From NCBI GenBank assembly GCA_029255685.2, contig CM055318.2, positions 27,268,001-27,332,000 on the forward strand: DNA of 64,000 nucleotides, in the 5' to 3' direction. The notes beneath the pieces are model-generated. The model had not been told where the DNA came from, searched no databases, and worked only from the letters and a program-made list of their open reading frames with translations. Source of the DNA: Silene conica (Eukaryota; Streptophyta; Magnoliopsida; Caryophyllales; Caryophyllaceae). Made by a program: the position numbers and the translations under genes. This document shows positions 1 to 12,268 of this stretch, in pieces. Position 1 is the first letter of the stretch. Each line of letters begins with the position of its first letter.

Positions 1-355
1 GAACTTGTAGAGTTCTTCAAAGGATGGAGAAATGCTTACATATGTACTGTTGTATTTTTGCCCTTCGCCATTCTACAGTATCATTGGCATTGCGTGAACA
101 TAGCGGTTAAGTAGCTAGCTAGGCAACTAAATCCATTGTTATATATAGTAGAAAGGGATGCTGTAAATTGTCTAAATGTCATAATAGTATTATAGAGAAG
201 ACGTCAGAACAGTGTATATGAAGGCGACTTTGTATAAGATGATCCATTAACTTGGCTGATTGGATTTACGTTTGGAATACGAAATAAAGATAAATGTCCT
301 CGACCTTAACTCTTCAAATATCTAGTCTGTATAACATTTCACGTGATTCTTGTAG
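1..355 (+). other. Intronic sequence upstream of the first visible IWS1 exon
   Basis: AT-rich sequence with no supportable coding exon. It runs up to the acceptor at 354-355 of the first IWS1 exon I can place. The preceding exon should encode the conserved residues just before the Pro-Ile-Phe-Asn motif. I could not find them here, so the upstream exons probably lie outside the window. Confidence 0.5.
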
Positions 356-1278
356 AGTCGTCCAATTTTTAACAAGAGCACAAGATTTGAAGATATGAGA
401 AATCATGATGAAGAAAGGGTTCAAAGGAGACCACCTGTGAGGAGGTGTGTTGTCAGTTTTACCTTACCTATTGTTTTCTTTTCCCTGTTATTTGTCCCTT
501 TCTGAGTTCAGTTGACCTCCTCATACGTTCCAAGAAATTCCTCTTCATAGGTTACTGACTGAAATTACATTCGCAGGCCAGCAAATAAAGCTTCGGCATT
601 AGAATCTCATGATGATGACCTTGAATTTTCATCGTAAGTTGATTGGCAGTTTGGTCTCACTGCTGTTCTGTTTTTCATCGATGATGTTATGCTACCATCA
701 CCGCGTTGTTATTTATATTTGAATTGAATTGAAAATGTTTATCAGGGGGCGGAAGGCAGGCCCATCTGGTGCCAGGCTGCATGCTTCCAGACCTGAAGCA
801 ACTCCCATGGACTTCACGATTCGTCCTCAATCCAAAGTTGACCCTGATGAAATTAGAGCCCGGTCTAAACAAGGGCCACAAGATGAAAGACGTATGAAGG
901 TAAGTCATAATGATATTAGATATTGCATGTTTGTGGTCTAGATCTAGAAGCAGTTATGATTTATGAACGGCCCTTCCACATATAGTTCGCTGTGGTCTAC
1001 ATTTTTTGTCAATCGAGGCCTGAAACTAGTCTTTAGTTTTTTCTTTGTCAACAATAAAGTGATATACTCTTTGGAATTTACTTGTGTTTCTAACATGGAG
1101 CATCTTAGGAAATGCCATTTTTCCGAATGTAGTTCTTCTTTGTACATGCAATTTACCATATTTCTTTATATCATGACAGATGAATAAGAAACTTCAACAG
1201 TTGAAACAAATGAAAAGGAGGAAGCTGCAAGCAACTAAAGTGAGTGTGGAGGGACGCGGTATGGTCAAGTATCTATGA
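356..1278 (+). CDS. IWS1: IWS1/SPN1 transcription elongation factor, 3' part (last four exons)
   Basis: Four exons join in frame: 356-444, 577-633, 746-899 and 1180-1278, with GT-AG introns between them, ending at the TGA at 1276-1278. The product starts SRPIFNKSTRFEDMRNHDEE, continues through SKVDPDEIRAR in exon 3 and ends EGRGMVKYL. This is the end of the conserved IWS1 (TFIIS N-terminal-like) domain plus the basic C-terminal tail typical of plant IWS1. Known family role: IWS1 binds the histone chaperone SPT6 and elongating RNA polymerase II in the nucleus; in Arabidopsis it also works with the brassinosteroid factor BES1. The N-terminal acidic region and most of the folded domain lie before the window. 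No lesion is visible. The gene is convergent with the YCED homolog. The assignment rests on recognised motifs, not on a database search. Confidence 0.85.
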
Positions 1279-2466
1279 AACATTTAAGAGTGTCTGTGGG
1301 CTGATGAGGCACAATGAGAGAAAGGTCATTCAAGTTGTGGATCACACCATAATCCTTGTCAAAATATGGTTTTAATTAGCGGGGTAGATGGATTTGTCAC
1401 ACTTTTAGTGTGATCTTTTAAGAAACTAGCTGTCCTTGGAGACTGCAAATTCGTAGGTTTGTCATGTATGTGTTCTTCTGTTGAATTTTCCAAGGTGCAG
1501 CTAGTCATATTCTAATCCCTTGACAATATACCTTGCCCCAATTCCAGTTGGCACTACATTATTGTTGGAACACTCAGATTTATTTTCTAGGAGGGGCGCT
1601 GTGGCCGTTCATCTTGGTGTAGTTTGTTCAATTGAGTATGTTTTCCAGCCCTATTGTTGGCATTAGAAGACTCAGGGCTTAAGGGGGATAAGAAGAAAGA
1701 ATCTTCCTCTTTTTTTTTTTTAAAATGAATGTGTGGAGACATAAGGTTGTCAGTTAGTTTCGAAACTAACACAAATAGAATGTAGTGACTGTCAAAGTAG
1801 TTATATTTTGACTTTTTACAAAGCTGTGTAGGCGTCATTTAGGCTGTTTTATAGAGCCCTTGTAGGCCCGTCATAAAACGGATAATTACATGGTTTTACA
1901 TAGTTTTTCACTGCGACGGTCTCAATCAAATACATATAAAACTTCACAGCAATGTTAGGATTAGGATTATTTTCTTGGATCGTGTAGGATCGAATTGACA
2001 TAATTGGATTTGTAAAGTCTCAAGTCTTGAGATCATACATTTTGCTAATAAGATACATAATGTTGTTTGTTAAAAACATTATATTTGAAGATCAAAACAT
2101 TTATTAATTAATACCTAATTATTATTTACTCCCTCTGTATCTTATTCATGTTCCCACTTTATTACTCAATGAGAACATCATTAAAACACGGAGGGAATAT
2201 AAAATATAATTCAAGCGGGTATTTTATAATTAACACAGAATTTCATAATAAAACAGGAAGATATGTATTTTAATCCTACCACTAAATTTTTTAAAATGAA
2301 TAAGATCATAAAATTCCACAATGATTGCAATCATAGGATCAGGAGGATCAAGCTTTTAGAATCGTAAGAACAAATCAGAATTTTGATAACCCTGTTTAAT
2401 AGTGACACATGAGAGCAATTGATTCATATTTGCAGATAATAGATACAGGTAAAAGAAGCCGTTTAA
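1279..2466. other. Intergenic region between two convergent genes
   Basis: This stretch holds the 3' UTR of IWS1 at its left and the downstream region of the YCED homolog at its right. It is AT-rich and contains only short unsupported open frames. A small Stowaway-like repeat sits at 2129-2197. I see no RNA gene. Confidence 0.6.
2129..2197. mobile_element. Stowaway-like mini-MITE
   Basis: About 70 bp starts CTCCCTCTGT and ends ACGGAGGGAA, an imperfect terminal inverted repeat of the CTCCCTCCGT type typical of plant Stowaway (Tc1/Mariner) MITEs. TA dinucleotides flank both ends (2127-2128 and 2198-2199). A similar single end, ACGGAGGGAGTA, lies near 4988 in the neighbouring gene's intron without an obvious partner. 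Confidence 0.5.
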
Positions 2467-5400
2467 TTACTTGTGTTTCATTTGGTCTCTTAAACCCTCA
2501 AGTGGACCGAACCCCACATCAACGGTTTCCTGTTTACCACAGCTACACTTGCTAGTATTCAGATTGGTACCACACTGGAGACACACGCCTTTGCAGCTCG
2601 AATCACATACTGAGTTCATGGTAATCTCTAGATGAATCAGGTCTCTTATCTGCTTTGAAATGTCTATTTCCTTTTCATCCGCAGGGAAATAAAGCCTATC
2701 CTCAATATCAATCAAGGCATCATCTTCGTCTTCCTCGTCTTCACCCGTCCGGCCTGTGCTCTTTGTTTTCTCGTCACCATACATCGTTCCAAAGTTGGTG
2801 GTATCAGGCTCCTCTACGGGTTCCTCGGTTAGCAAAAGTGAAAAGTTGGAATACACACTCTCAGCAGCTGCTCCTCCACACCTATTGAAATCCACGGGAC
2901 AATTATATAATAAAACCATGTTAATGTTAGCTAGTGGATTGCCATCTCTAAAGAGACTAATTGTTCTGACCAGGTGTACAATTCAACCAGTCCTTTTAGT
3001 CAAGAGCTAAACAATAACAGAGTTACAGAACACTGGTTCGAAATGTATAGGATAGGCAAACACAACTGAGATAACTGCAGTTGCTCGTACAGAAATATTC
3101 AAATAGCCGGGAGATAGATATACTATGTCATTTCACGCACATCTTTTGGAAGAGTTTACCAATAGATAGGATTGATAAACTCCTCCAACAAATATTTCAA
3201 TAAATAGGATATATATTTTCACTACATCACCGCACAACACCTGATAAGTAGTAGAAGAAGTCGAAACTCGCAACACGTAAGATAGACTTTGTTCAGGAGG
3301 AAATTTGTTAGCATTAGGAGTCAATATAATGAGAGAATACCACTGTAAAAACTAATGGAGATATTATCAGAGGGATGATTGAACTATTGATAAAATATAG
3401 TGAGACAATAATTTCCCAGTTTGTCGAGTGAAAAGATCAATATAGTATTGAACTATTGATCAACTCTTCCGCATGATATCACCAGAAAAAGAGATACATA
3501 TTGCGTCATCTCATGCACAACACCTAATGAGCAGGTGTGGCGCTCTAAACTCAGATGCATCAACCAACATATGTCAGGATAAAAGCTCTCACCTCTCGGG
3601 ATTACAAACTATCCTATAAGATGTTGCCTTTCCAAAAAATACCACCATAGTTGACAGGGCTTCAAACACAAATTTCTCAATTTGGCAAGAAGAGCACAGT
3701 ATCCATAATCTTTTCCAAAAGATACCGCAACAAAATGGAGATCATAGTCCGTCATCTCAAGGACAACAGCAATTGAGCAGGTGCAGCGTTCGAAACATAA
3801 AACGTTTAATATTTGTTCAGGAAAAAAGCTGTCAGTGTAGAAAATGGGAGCTATGTCCAGCCGAAACAATCTAAAAACTTATTTGCGCTAGCTGTGATAG
3901 CATCAGATCAATATCATCTTTAAGGATGCGTAAAGACACAAATTTCCCAAATTGGCGAGGGAAGAGAGTAAAGCAATATAGTATCGATAAACTCTTGAAC
4001 AAAAACCACCAGGAATGAAGATACTATGGCATCATTTCATCCACAAAACCTGACGAGTAGATGCAATGTTCGAAACTCAGACGCAGCAGTCAGAAGACGC
4101 TGATGATACAAAGTTTCTGGATTAGGGTCTAATTTTTTTAAGAATAAGTACAAGCATGAATTTTCCAATTTGGGAAAGGAAGAGAGCATTAATTATAGTA
4201 GTGATAAACTCTTGTAAATGATATCACCAAAAAATGGAGTTAAAAATTGTGTCATCTGATGCACAAGATGTATTGAGCAAGTGCAGCGCTCGAAACTCAG
4301 AGGCAGAAGATAGCATTTAAGACTAAGGGTGTGTTTGGATTGAGAGAATTGGAGGGAAGGGGAGGGAAGGGGAAGGGAGGGATTCCATTTTACAAAAAAT
4401 GGGAGGGAAATGGAAGGGGAGGGAAATGGGAGGATTCAATTTCCCTCCTCTAGATCAAACTAGAATCTCTTCATTTTTGGTAAGATTTGGAAAGAAAACA
4501 TTTTTTTACTCTTATTTAAGAATGTTAGGGCCAAATGATTTTCCAATATACTTAACTCTTTGCATCCTCAAATACACTCAAATAACCTTCTTCCTCCATA
4601 TTCCCCTCTTTCCCTCTACTTTATTTTTGTTATCCAAACAACCCATCTTCATTTTCCCTCCCTTTCCTTTCCTTCCCTTTCCCTTCCCTTCCCTCCATCT
4701 CCCTCCTCTCCCTCTCCCTCTCCCTCTCCCTCCCAATTTGCTATCCAAACACACCCTAAGAATAGAATTGAATTTTCCAACTTGGCAAAGGAAGAGACGA
4801 ATACATCCTAATGATATTGCCAGAAATGGAGTTACATATTGCGTCATCTCATGCACAGCACCTATTGAGTAAGTGCAGGCTCGAAACTCAGACGCAAATC
4901 TCCAGAAATTAACATTTGGTCAGTACAAAAGTGTGTTATGTGGCTATTGCCTTAGTGGGAAACAACCTAAAATGATTCATGATTGGGACGGAGGGAGTAT
5001 CTACCTAATTAGCGCATACTATTCTAATCAAAGGTAAACAAATGAACGTAGACAAGAAGAAGGAAGTACCTATAGCAAGAGAGGGTAATGACAGTTCTTA
5101 TGATGCCATCAAGTCTAAGTTTACGCTTCTTTCGGGTTACATCAATAGACACGAGAACAGGTGTTCCATCCAAATAATCCTTGACAGCTTTCGTCACACG
5201 TAAACCCATTGCAGATGCTGTGGAAGTAGAAAGCTGTGAAGAAAGCTTCGACAAACCAAGACTTTCTAAAGTAGTGCAGTATTCAATGTGTAAGACTGAC
5301 GCATTTCGTCGATAAACAACACTACCTTCCCATGGAGATCCTTCAACATCTTGCACATCACCCCAATCAAAATCGTATGTGAATTCCTCCTCCTCCTCCG

Positions 5401-5611
5401 CCTCCTCAGGCTTAGGATCATCTGTTTGCACAGCTGATACTGGTGCTAAAACCTCTCTATTTACTAAATTGTTGTATGGTTTTTTATACAGTATAGGAAG
5501 AGTAAAAGGATGAAAGCAGTGCACTTTTTGGATTTCAGATTTGAAGCAACACCACCTTTGATTATTGTTATTCAGGATTGGGTTAATGCTGGACAAGTAG
5601 TGTACTGACAT
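2467..5611 (-). CDS. YCED/DUF177 family protein, predicted plastid (23S rRNA accumulation)
   Basis: Two exons, 5611-5070 and 2881-2467, join in phase 2 across a GT-AG intron to give 318 residues. The start ATG at 5611 precedes a Ser/Asn-rich basic leader that looks like a chloroplast transit peptide. An acidic stretch follows near residue 70, then the DUF177 core. The splice junction falls in the Cys-Tyr-Arg-Cys motif (about residues 178-182), matching the CxRC motif of YceD proteins. A second cysteine cluster at about 273-295 (C-x3-C-x3-C-x2-C-x8-C-x-C) looks metal-binding. From the family: bacterial YceD is linked to large-subunit rRNA, and the plant homolog supports plastid 23S rRNA accumulation. 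The 2.2-kb intron carries a MITE at 4327-4756. No lesion is seen. The DUF177 call is strong; plastid location is inferred. Confidence 0.85.
4327..4756. mobile_element. PIF/Harbinger (Tourist-like) MITE in the YCED intron
   Basis: This 430-bp element begins GGGTGTGTTTGGAT and ends ATCCAAACACACCC, perfect inverted termini, flanked by TAA target duplications at 4324-4326 and 4757-4759. The subterminal regions are complementary too: a left purine-rich tract (GGAGGGAAGGGG-type) and a right CCCTTCC/CTCCCT tract. It has no coding capacity; open frames across it simply read the polypurine tracts. Confidence 0.85.
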
Positions 5612-7152
5612 TTTTAGAGTAACTTATGAAAAGCTGTTGAGCATATCCCCAGGATAATGATTTATGAATTATGAATGAGATAAGAGGTTTGAGAAGAAAT
5701 TCAAGGATTAGGGTTCTTAACTTGCTGCCAATTTATATTTTGATTTCTCACGCCAGGCCTGCCAAATTCACTACTACCAAGTACGGAGTACTTCTTTTCT
5801 AAGCCCAACACACCCCAATACCCCATACACGTTTGAACGAGAAATCAAATTTTAAAAAAGATCGATTAAAAGATTAGTTTGGGTGGAAAAATGAGAATTA
5901 GTTTTAGTAAATGTCGAATTGTACATTTACTTGTTTAAATTTAGCTTTAAATAATGATAAAAATAAAATTAAACGTTATTTATAATCATAAAATATATAT
6001 ATATTATTATATTTAAATGCCGTGTCCCGTGTCCTAAATTTCATGGGATGTCGTGTCCCGTGTCCGTATCCGTATCCGTTTTGGTGCTACTTAGTATCCA
6101 ACCTCCCAACTTAATCCCATTTAAATTCATGCAAATCCAATTTAATATTGACTAGATTAAATAGATAACCTTACAATTACGTAATTGCTTATTCATGTAC
6201 GAGTTTTATTCATTTATGAACTTTTTTTCATTATTTTTCCATTCTATACCCTTTGCCTAAAAAAACTCTCTCTAATTCTCCCTCTCACAAAATTAATCAA
6301 AATTTTCAAATCCGTCAAAATCAAACAAATGATTGAGACCGATGGCTAGGGATGTCAACGGGCGGGTCTTGGCGGGTCTCGCCCCGCCCCACATGTCCAC
6401 GCCCCGCTTATACCCACCTAATAAATAATAATATCTAATAGTAATATATATATAGATAAAAAATATAACTTAAAAGATTAAAAATATAATTTTAATAAAT
6501 AAGTAACCCCTACTTAGTAGTCCAATAAGCCCCAAAAAAGTAAGTAACCCCTACCCAGTAGTCCAATAAGGCAATAAGCCAATAATCACTAGTTCATTAC
6601 TCAGTATTCTGTATTCGTAATCAGACTAATCACTGCCTACCCAAATTCCCCCAAATTCCCATTTTCCTAAACTTTGATCCTCTCCCAGTTTGTACATGTG
6701 TTTCGTGGTATATTTGTATGTAAAACCGTTTCATGGCTCAACGGACTCTAGTTAATTGAATGTTAAGGCATTTTGCGAAAACTTATTTATATAAGTAGTA
6801 CGACTAGTATATTTTAAATTCATGATTTACATTTCTTGAGGAGATAGACGGGTCAACGGGTCCCGCGAAACGAGGACATTTTTGAAAGGTTCAACCCGTC
6901 GCAGGTCGCGGGGCGGGCGCGGGTTGACCCCCCTCCGCACCCACCCCACCCTAGTCACTTAAAACCCAAAATTCAGGATTGAACTTTTGAGGAAATTTGT
7001 ATTACATATACATTCATTTATTCCTATATTTCAAAATTAAGATAAAGCAAATATAAAAATATACCTTGAATCTTAAATTAAACTTTTAGGATGAGAGAGA
7101 AAGTTGAGAGAGAAAATCCTCCCAACTTTTAGGAGTTTTCTGAACTGCAGCA
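5612..7152. other. Intergenic AT-rich region upstream of the YCED homolog
   Basis: This region contains the YCED promoter side (5612 to about 5900), AT-rich filler and the GC-rich bounded repeat at 6346-6954. I can support no gene here. A short palindrome, AAGTACGGAGTACTT, lies near 5780. Confidence 0.5.
6346..6954. repeat. Candidate non-autonomous DNA element with GC-rich subterminal tracts
   Basis: The segment starts CTAGGG and ends CCCTAG. Just inside each end are GC-rich tracts of related composition (GGGCGGGTC and CGCCCCGC types on the left, GGGGCGGGCGCGGG on the right) around an AT-rich middle. This arrangement fits a hAT-like MITE, but I find no convincing 8-bp target duplication, so the boundaries are uncertain. 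Confidence 0.35.
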
Positions 7153-8349
7153 ATGGCTCGATAAAAAAAATCCAATAAAAATCCTAATCAATCATCAGAT
7201 CAAAAATAAAAAAAAAAACTGTGAATAAAGGTAAGGAAATAGCACGTCATATTAAATTCTCATCTGTGGACTTTGTATCGGACTTGGATGATATTGTGGA
7301 GGATGATGAAGTTGAAGTCACTAGGCTGTAGGAACCGACGAATCCATCAACACCAATGCTTCGAATAACGAAAGAAGATGTTGCTGGTGAGATTTCGTAT
7401 TGGTCTACTTTGGTTTATTGTTATATTCTTGGAGCTAATCCGCCTAGTAATGTAATTACGGGGTTTGTTAAGAGGGTATGGCAATCTAATGGGGTGGATA
7501 AGATTTCTTTTCTTCCTAATGGTATATTTATAGTTCGTTTCAAGACTATTGATCAGAAAGAAATAGTTCTTAAAAATGGACATCTAATTTTTGATAATAA
7601 ACCGGTCATAGTTAATGAATGGAAGCATGATTCCGAGTTACTGAAACATGATGTGAAAATGATTCCCTTATGGATCACAATTTATGGATTGGATTTGAAG
7701 TTCTAGGGGCTTGAATGTCTTAAGAAGTTGAGTAGTATAGTTGGGAAATTTATTAACTGTGATGAGTCCACGATGAACAAGGCTTTTTGGGTTATGCCAG
7801 AATATTGGTAGAAGTCAAGATTGGTCGGCATTTCCCTGAGGAAATCCAGTTCCTGGATGAGGATGGGAGAGTAAGATGTTCTAAGGTGACTTATGATTGG
7901 CTCCCGATTACCTGTACTATTTGTAAGGGAATGGGTCACAAGGCTGAAGTTTGTAGGAAGGGAGAAAGAGATAATGGGGTCAGGAAGGAATGTGTTCCTA
8001 GGGAGACAAAACATCCAAAAGGTGGAAAAGCTCAGCCTAGTCTGGTGGGTAAGAAGGTGGTTCCACCAAAGATGGATAAACAGAAAGAACAGGTGCCGTA
8101 GTTGATAATAGTAGTAGAATTTCTATCACTCCCAGTATACCAGTTAGTAAAATAGGTGAGGAGAAATCTATGCCTAGACGATTACTTACTAGGTTGGTGA
8201 GAGGGGATGGGGAAAAAAGATTGGTTTCTCCATGGCTGTCTTTTGTTGAAGCATTGACAATCTCTTTGCATAAGTCTAGAGCAGGCTTGTTTGACAAGGA
8301 CGTGTTTGAGAAATGGGGGCCAAGTCATAGTAACTCTGATAATGGGTAG
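7153..8349 (+). pseudogene. LINE ORF1 (DUF4283-like, CCHC zinc knuckle), broken
   Basis: The reading begins with a likely ATG at 7153 followed by a lysine-rich start. It continues through a DUF4283-like domain (about 7380-7770) and a CCHC zinc knuckle, CTICKGMGHKAEVC (about 7912-7953), and ends at the TAG at 8347-8349. In plant L1 elements this protein binds the element RNA. Lesions include stops near 7162 and at 7329-7331, TAG at 7704-7706 where tryptophan is expected, a one-base deletion in the T run near 7786, and another frame change near 8098. Confidence 0.7.
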
Positions 8350-11300
8350 CTATGGTTTTTGGAACATTAGAGGGATGAATAGTTATGATAAACAACACGA
8401 AATAAAGTGGTTTTTGTAGTGTAATAAGGTTGGGCTTTGTGGCCTCTTGGAAACCAAAATAAAGAGTAGGAATTGGAATAAAGCTAGTAGTAGTTTCTGT
8501 GATGACTGGTCTATATGCACCAATTCAAGCTTCCATATGAGGGGGGGGGGGGGGATTTGGTTGCTATGGGAGCCTTTGCAGTTCTGCGTGAATGTGAAAG
8601 ACATGTGTGCTCAATGTATTCATGCTGATGTGGTGGATTTGAGTAGGAAGTTTAAGTTTGTTATCACGGTTGTATATGGTTTTAATAAGAATGCTGAAAG
8701 AGAAGAACTATGGTATAAACTGAAACAGTATGCACAGGGGGTGAATGAACCTTGGTTGGTTTGTGGTGACTTTAATGCTGTCATGGCTATAGATGAGCGC
8801 ATTGGAGGAGCTCCTATAACTAATGCTAACATTGTGAGCATGTCACAAACTATAGAGAGGTGTGAGTTATATGATATGAAGGGTTGTGAGTCCTTTTTCA
8901 CCTGGAATAATAAGCATGAGAACCAGGATAAGGTGTATAGTAGGATTGATAGGGTTTTTGTGAATGAAGTGTGGATTCATGAATATCCTAACAGTGTTGC
9001 CAATTTCTTACCTGAAGGTTTGTTTGATCATTGTCCGTGCTTGATTCAATTGGAAGAGTTGGGGGTTCGGAAGAAGAGTCCTTTTAAGTATTTCAATATG
9101 TGGTCGTTATCTGAGGATTTTGATGACATTGTCAGTACTGGATGGAGTAAGGAGGTCCAGGGGACTCCTATGTTCAAAGTAGTCTCAAAATTAAAAGGTT
9201 TGAAGAAAGGCTTGAAAACTTTGAATGCTCATCAGTTCAGTGATGTGGAGAATCTGGAAAAAGTTACTGAAGTGGCCCTTAAGGAGTTGCAGATTTTGAT
9301 CAGGGATGATCCCTTTAATGAGAGTTTATGTAGTGCTGTGAAAAATTGTGCTGTTGATTTGGATATGCTTAAAAAAGCTAAGTATGCTTTTCTTAGACAA
9401 AAAGCCAAAACTTCCTGGATGAATGAAGGGGAGAATACTGCTTTCTTTCATGCCAGTATTAAAAGAAGAAGAGCTGTTAATAAGGTATATCAGATTAAGA
9501 ATATGGGAGGCAGTCTGTGTAGCAGTCCAGATGATATCAAGTCTGCGTTTGAAGGTTTCTATATTAATTTACTAGGGACTTCAAAACGAGTTGCACCTAT
9601 TAATAGAAGAATTATGAGGCAAGGTAGTTTGGTAAGCAGTAGGCATTGTAAGCTGCTGATGGCTCCGGTATCTGCCCAAGAGATTAAGGATGCCATGTTT
9701 GACATCCCTGGTACCAAGGCACCTGGACCAGATGGATATAGTAGCCAGTTCTTCAAGGATTGTTGGAGTATTGTGGGGAATGATGTTGTGAATGCCATTC
9801 AATCAGTTTTCCAGAGTGGTAAACTGTTGAAACAATGTAACAACATAGTGATTTCTCTCATACCAAAAATTGAAATGCCTGATAATGTGTCTCAATTCAG
9901 GCCAATTGCCTGCTGCAATACTATTTATAAGTGTCTATCTAAGGTGATTTGTCAACGATTGAGATGCATTTTGCCTGATATCGTTTGTCAATCTCAGAGT
10001 GCATTTATAAAAGGGAGGGATAATGTGGGTAACATTATTATTTGTCAGGATCTGATTAGGCTCTATAATAGAAAGGCCTGCTCCCCTAGAGTTCTAATGA
10101 AGCTGGACATGCAGAAGGCCTATGATTCAATAGAATGGTCATTTTTGGAAGGAGTACTGAAGGCACTGGACTTCCCTGAGAGAATGGTACAGATTCTGAT
10201 GCAATGTGTATCTACTCCTTCTTATTCTTTGGCTTAAATGGTGAGGTTTATGGTTTCTTCAAGGGTAAAAGAGGATTGCGACAGGGTGATCCATTATCAC
10301 CTCTATTGTTTACTCTATGTCTTGAATACCTTAGTAGAATTTTGAATACTATACAGAGACATGAGAAGTTCAGATTTCATCCTTTGTGTCAGAGGATTGG
10401 AATCAATCACTTGTGTTTTGCAGATGATTTAATTTTGTTCTGCAGAGGGGATAGAGCCTCAATTGAGTTGATGTTAAATAGCTTCAGCTATTTTTCTAAA
10501 GCTTCAGGCCTTATTATGAATATAAGCAAGTCCCAGTTCTACTGTAATGGTGTTGATGAGGGTTTGATTAAAGGAATTGAGATGTCTACTGGTATGCAGA
10601 GGGGGAAAGTTCCTTTTAAGTATCTAGGTGTGAATGTGTCTACAAAGAGGTTGTCTGTGTTGGATTGTGAGGGACTGGTTGAGAAAGTGGTTAGCAGGAT
10701 AAGGGGGATGAGTACAAGACATCTCTCTTATGCAGGGAGATTGGTGCTCATTAGGTCTGTGCTCAGTACTCTTCATAATTACTGGGCTCGGATTTTCATC
10801 TTACCAAAAGCTGTGTTAAAGAAGATTGATTCAATTTGTAGATCTTTTTTGTGGCATGGCAGAGACAAGAAGGAGAGTCCTGCCCTTGTCTCGTGGGAGA
10901 AGATTTGTAGGCCTAGAAGGAAAGGGGGGCTGGGACTTAAAAATCTGATGGATTGGAATGTGGCTGCTATTGGGAAATATGTTTGGTGGATTGAGCAAAA
11001 GAAAGATCATCTGTGGGTCAAATGGGTTCATGCCATTTATATCAAGAGGGGTACATGGATTGATTATGAACCTACGATTAATTCTAGTTGGGCATGGAGG
11101 AAAATCTGTCAAACTAAGAAGAGATTGAAGGATTTCATTTGGGCTCAGAATCAGGTTTTTACTATCATCTCTGCGTATAATTGGATGCAACCTACTACAA
11201 ATGATGTTACTTGGCATCCATGGAATCAGAACAACTGGGTGGTTCCAAAACATTTGTTTTTTGGTTGGCTGGTAGCACAGCAAAGGCTTCTAACTCAAGA

Positions 11301-11403
11301 CAGATTGGTTTCAATGCACATTAGCATGGTGAAGGGTGAATTAATCTGTAATGGGAGAATTGTCCAGAAAGTAAATGGCTATAATCGAAAGTTTAAAAGT
11401 TGA
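8342..11403 (+). pseudogene. LINE ORF2: AP-type endonuclease and reverse transcriptase, broken
   Basis: The reading starts at the ATG at 8342 (GFWNIRGMN, the usual start of plant L1 ORF2). The endonuclease domain is recognisable by WLVCGDFNAV (about 8755) and RIDRVFVN (about 8943). The reverse transcriptase shows KAPGPDGYSSQFFK (about 9717), RPIACCNTIYKCLSKV, GLRQGDPLSP and the catalytic FADD (about 10420). It ends in the start of the zf-RVT domain. Lesions: TAG at 8417-8419, a single-base deletion near 10236 that splits the RT into two frames, and loss of the C terminus after about 11370. A run of 14 G at 8540-8553 sits in the Gly-rich RGGGGIW segment. Confidence 0.85.
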
Positions 11404-11846
11404 TTAAGTGATTAAATAAACCTAATTAACAAGGATTAAGATAAGAAATTGATAAAGTCAAGAGAGAAACGTTAGATTCTTTTGAGAAAATTGAGAATCT
11501 GGGATTGTAAAAGGACGAACATAAAATAATTGTGAAAATTGGGGGTTGATAGTTAGAGTGAGAAGGTGAAATAAAATTGTGAATGTTGTGAAAAGATTGG
11601 GGTATAATGGTCAATCATGTCCATAATTGAGTAAAACTCGTTCATGATTGAGCACCACCCTACAGTTATTAAGCATACATTTTCTCTTTTTAATTTCTCT
11701 CTCTAAAAACCCTACCTTCCATCAATCAGATTCCATCGACCATGAATTGATGATAAACCCACATAAAGCATTGTTTAGCTATTATTAGCATGCAAAACTA
11801 TGAATTAATTAATAAAGTCCCATTTTTGTGGAGAAAAATGAACATG
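11404..11846. other. Non-coding sequence after the LINE
   Basis: AT-rich sequence with no open frame I trust. There is no poly(A) tail or target duplication for the LINE here, consistent with loss of its 3' end. Confidence 0.5.
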
Positions 11847-12160
11847 GTATTACCTCCAATTTTTTTTAGCATATATGTATTTTTTTGAGCTTATTATCTC
11901 AAACTTTATTTGTTTTTGAGCAAATGTGTATTTTTTTGAGCATATTAAAATTTATAAGTTAGGTTTTAGTTTATTTTTCCGTCGTAACTCAAATTGAACA
12001 CAACTTATATGTAATATTTTTGAGTTTTATTGTGGGTTTTTTTATAGTTTAATGTTTAAATAAATAAACTCAAAAACTTTATAGAAAAACACATAATTTC
12101 TAAAACAAAACTCGAAAATTTTACTATAATGCTCAAAAACTATAAAATTGGAGGTAATAC
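11847..12160. mobile_element. MITE-like inverted-repeat element
   Basis: A perfect 17-bp inverted repeat, GTATTACCTCCAATTTT at 11847 and its complement ending at 12160, bounds 314 bp of AT-rich sequence rich in TTTTTTGAGC-type and GCTCAAAA-type motifs. This is the structure of a small non-autonomous DNA transposon. I could not fix a target duplication, so the superfamily is open. Confidence 0.6.
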
Positions 12161-12268
12161 ATCGAATGTACCATCCACTTACTGTTTTTTCTGAGATCTG
12201 TTTGTCAATCATCATTTTCAGAGTTTTTCTGCCCTTTATAGTTTTATATATGGAATTACTTTTTTCAC

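Larger units (their letters stand above)
7153..11403 (+). mobile_element. L1-type LINE, 3'-truncated and decayed
   Basis: A non-LTR retrotransposon with ORF1 (nucleic-acid-binding, DUF4283-like plus zinc knuckle) followed by ORF2 (endonuclease and reverse transcriptase). ORF1 ends at 8349 and ORF2 begins at 8342, an 8-base overlap as in plant L1 elements. The element stops in the zf-RVT region near 11370, with no poly(A) tail, so its 3' end was deleted or replaced. That is the opposite of the usual 5' truncation. It carries several nonsense and frameshift lesions and cannot be active. Confidence 0.85.

Noticed and set aside
1-60. Possible further IWS1 exon at the window start
   Set aside because: The translation does not give the residues expected just before the SRPIF motif and no suitable donor site is present.
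4399-4872. Long open frames on both strands
   Set aside because: They read the complementary polypurine and polypyrimidine ends of the MITE at 4327-4756.
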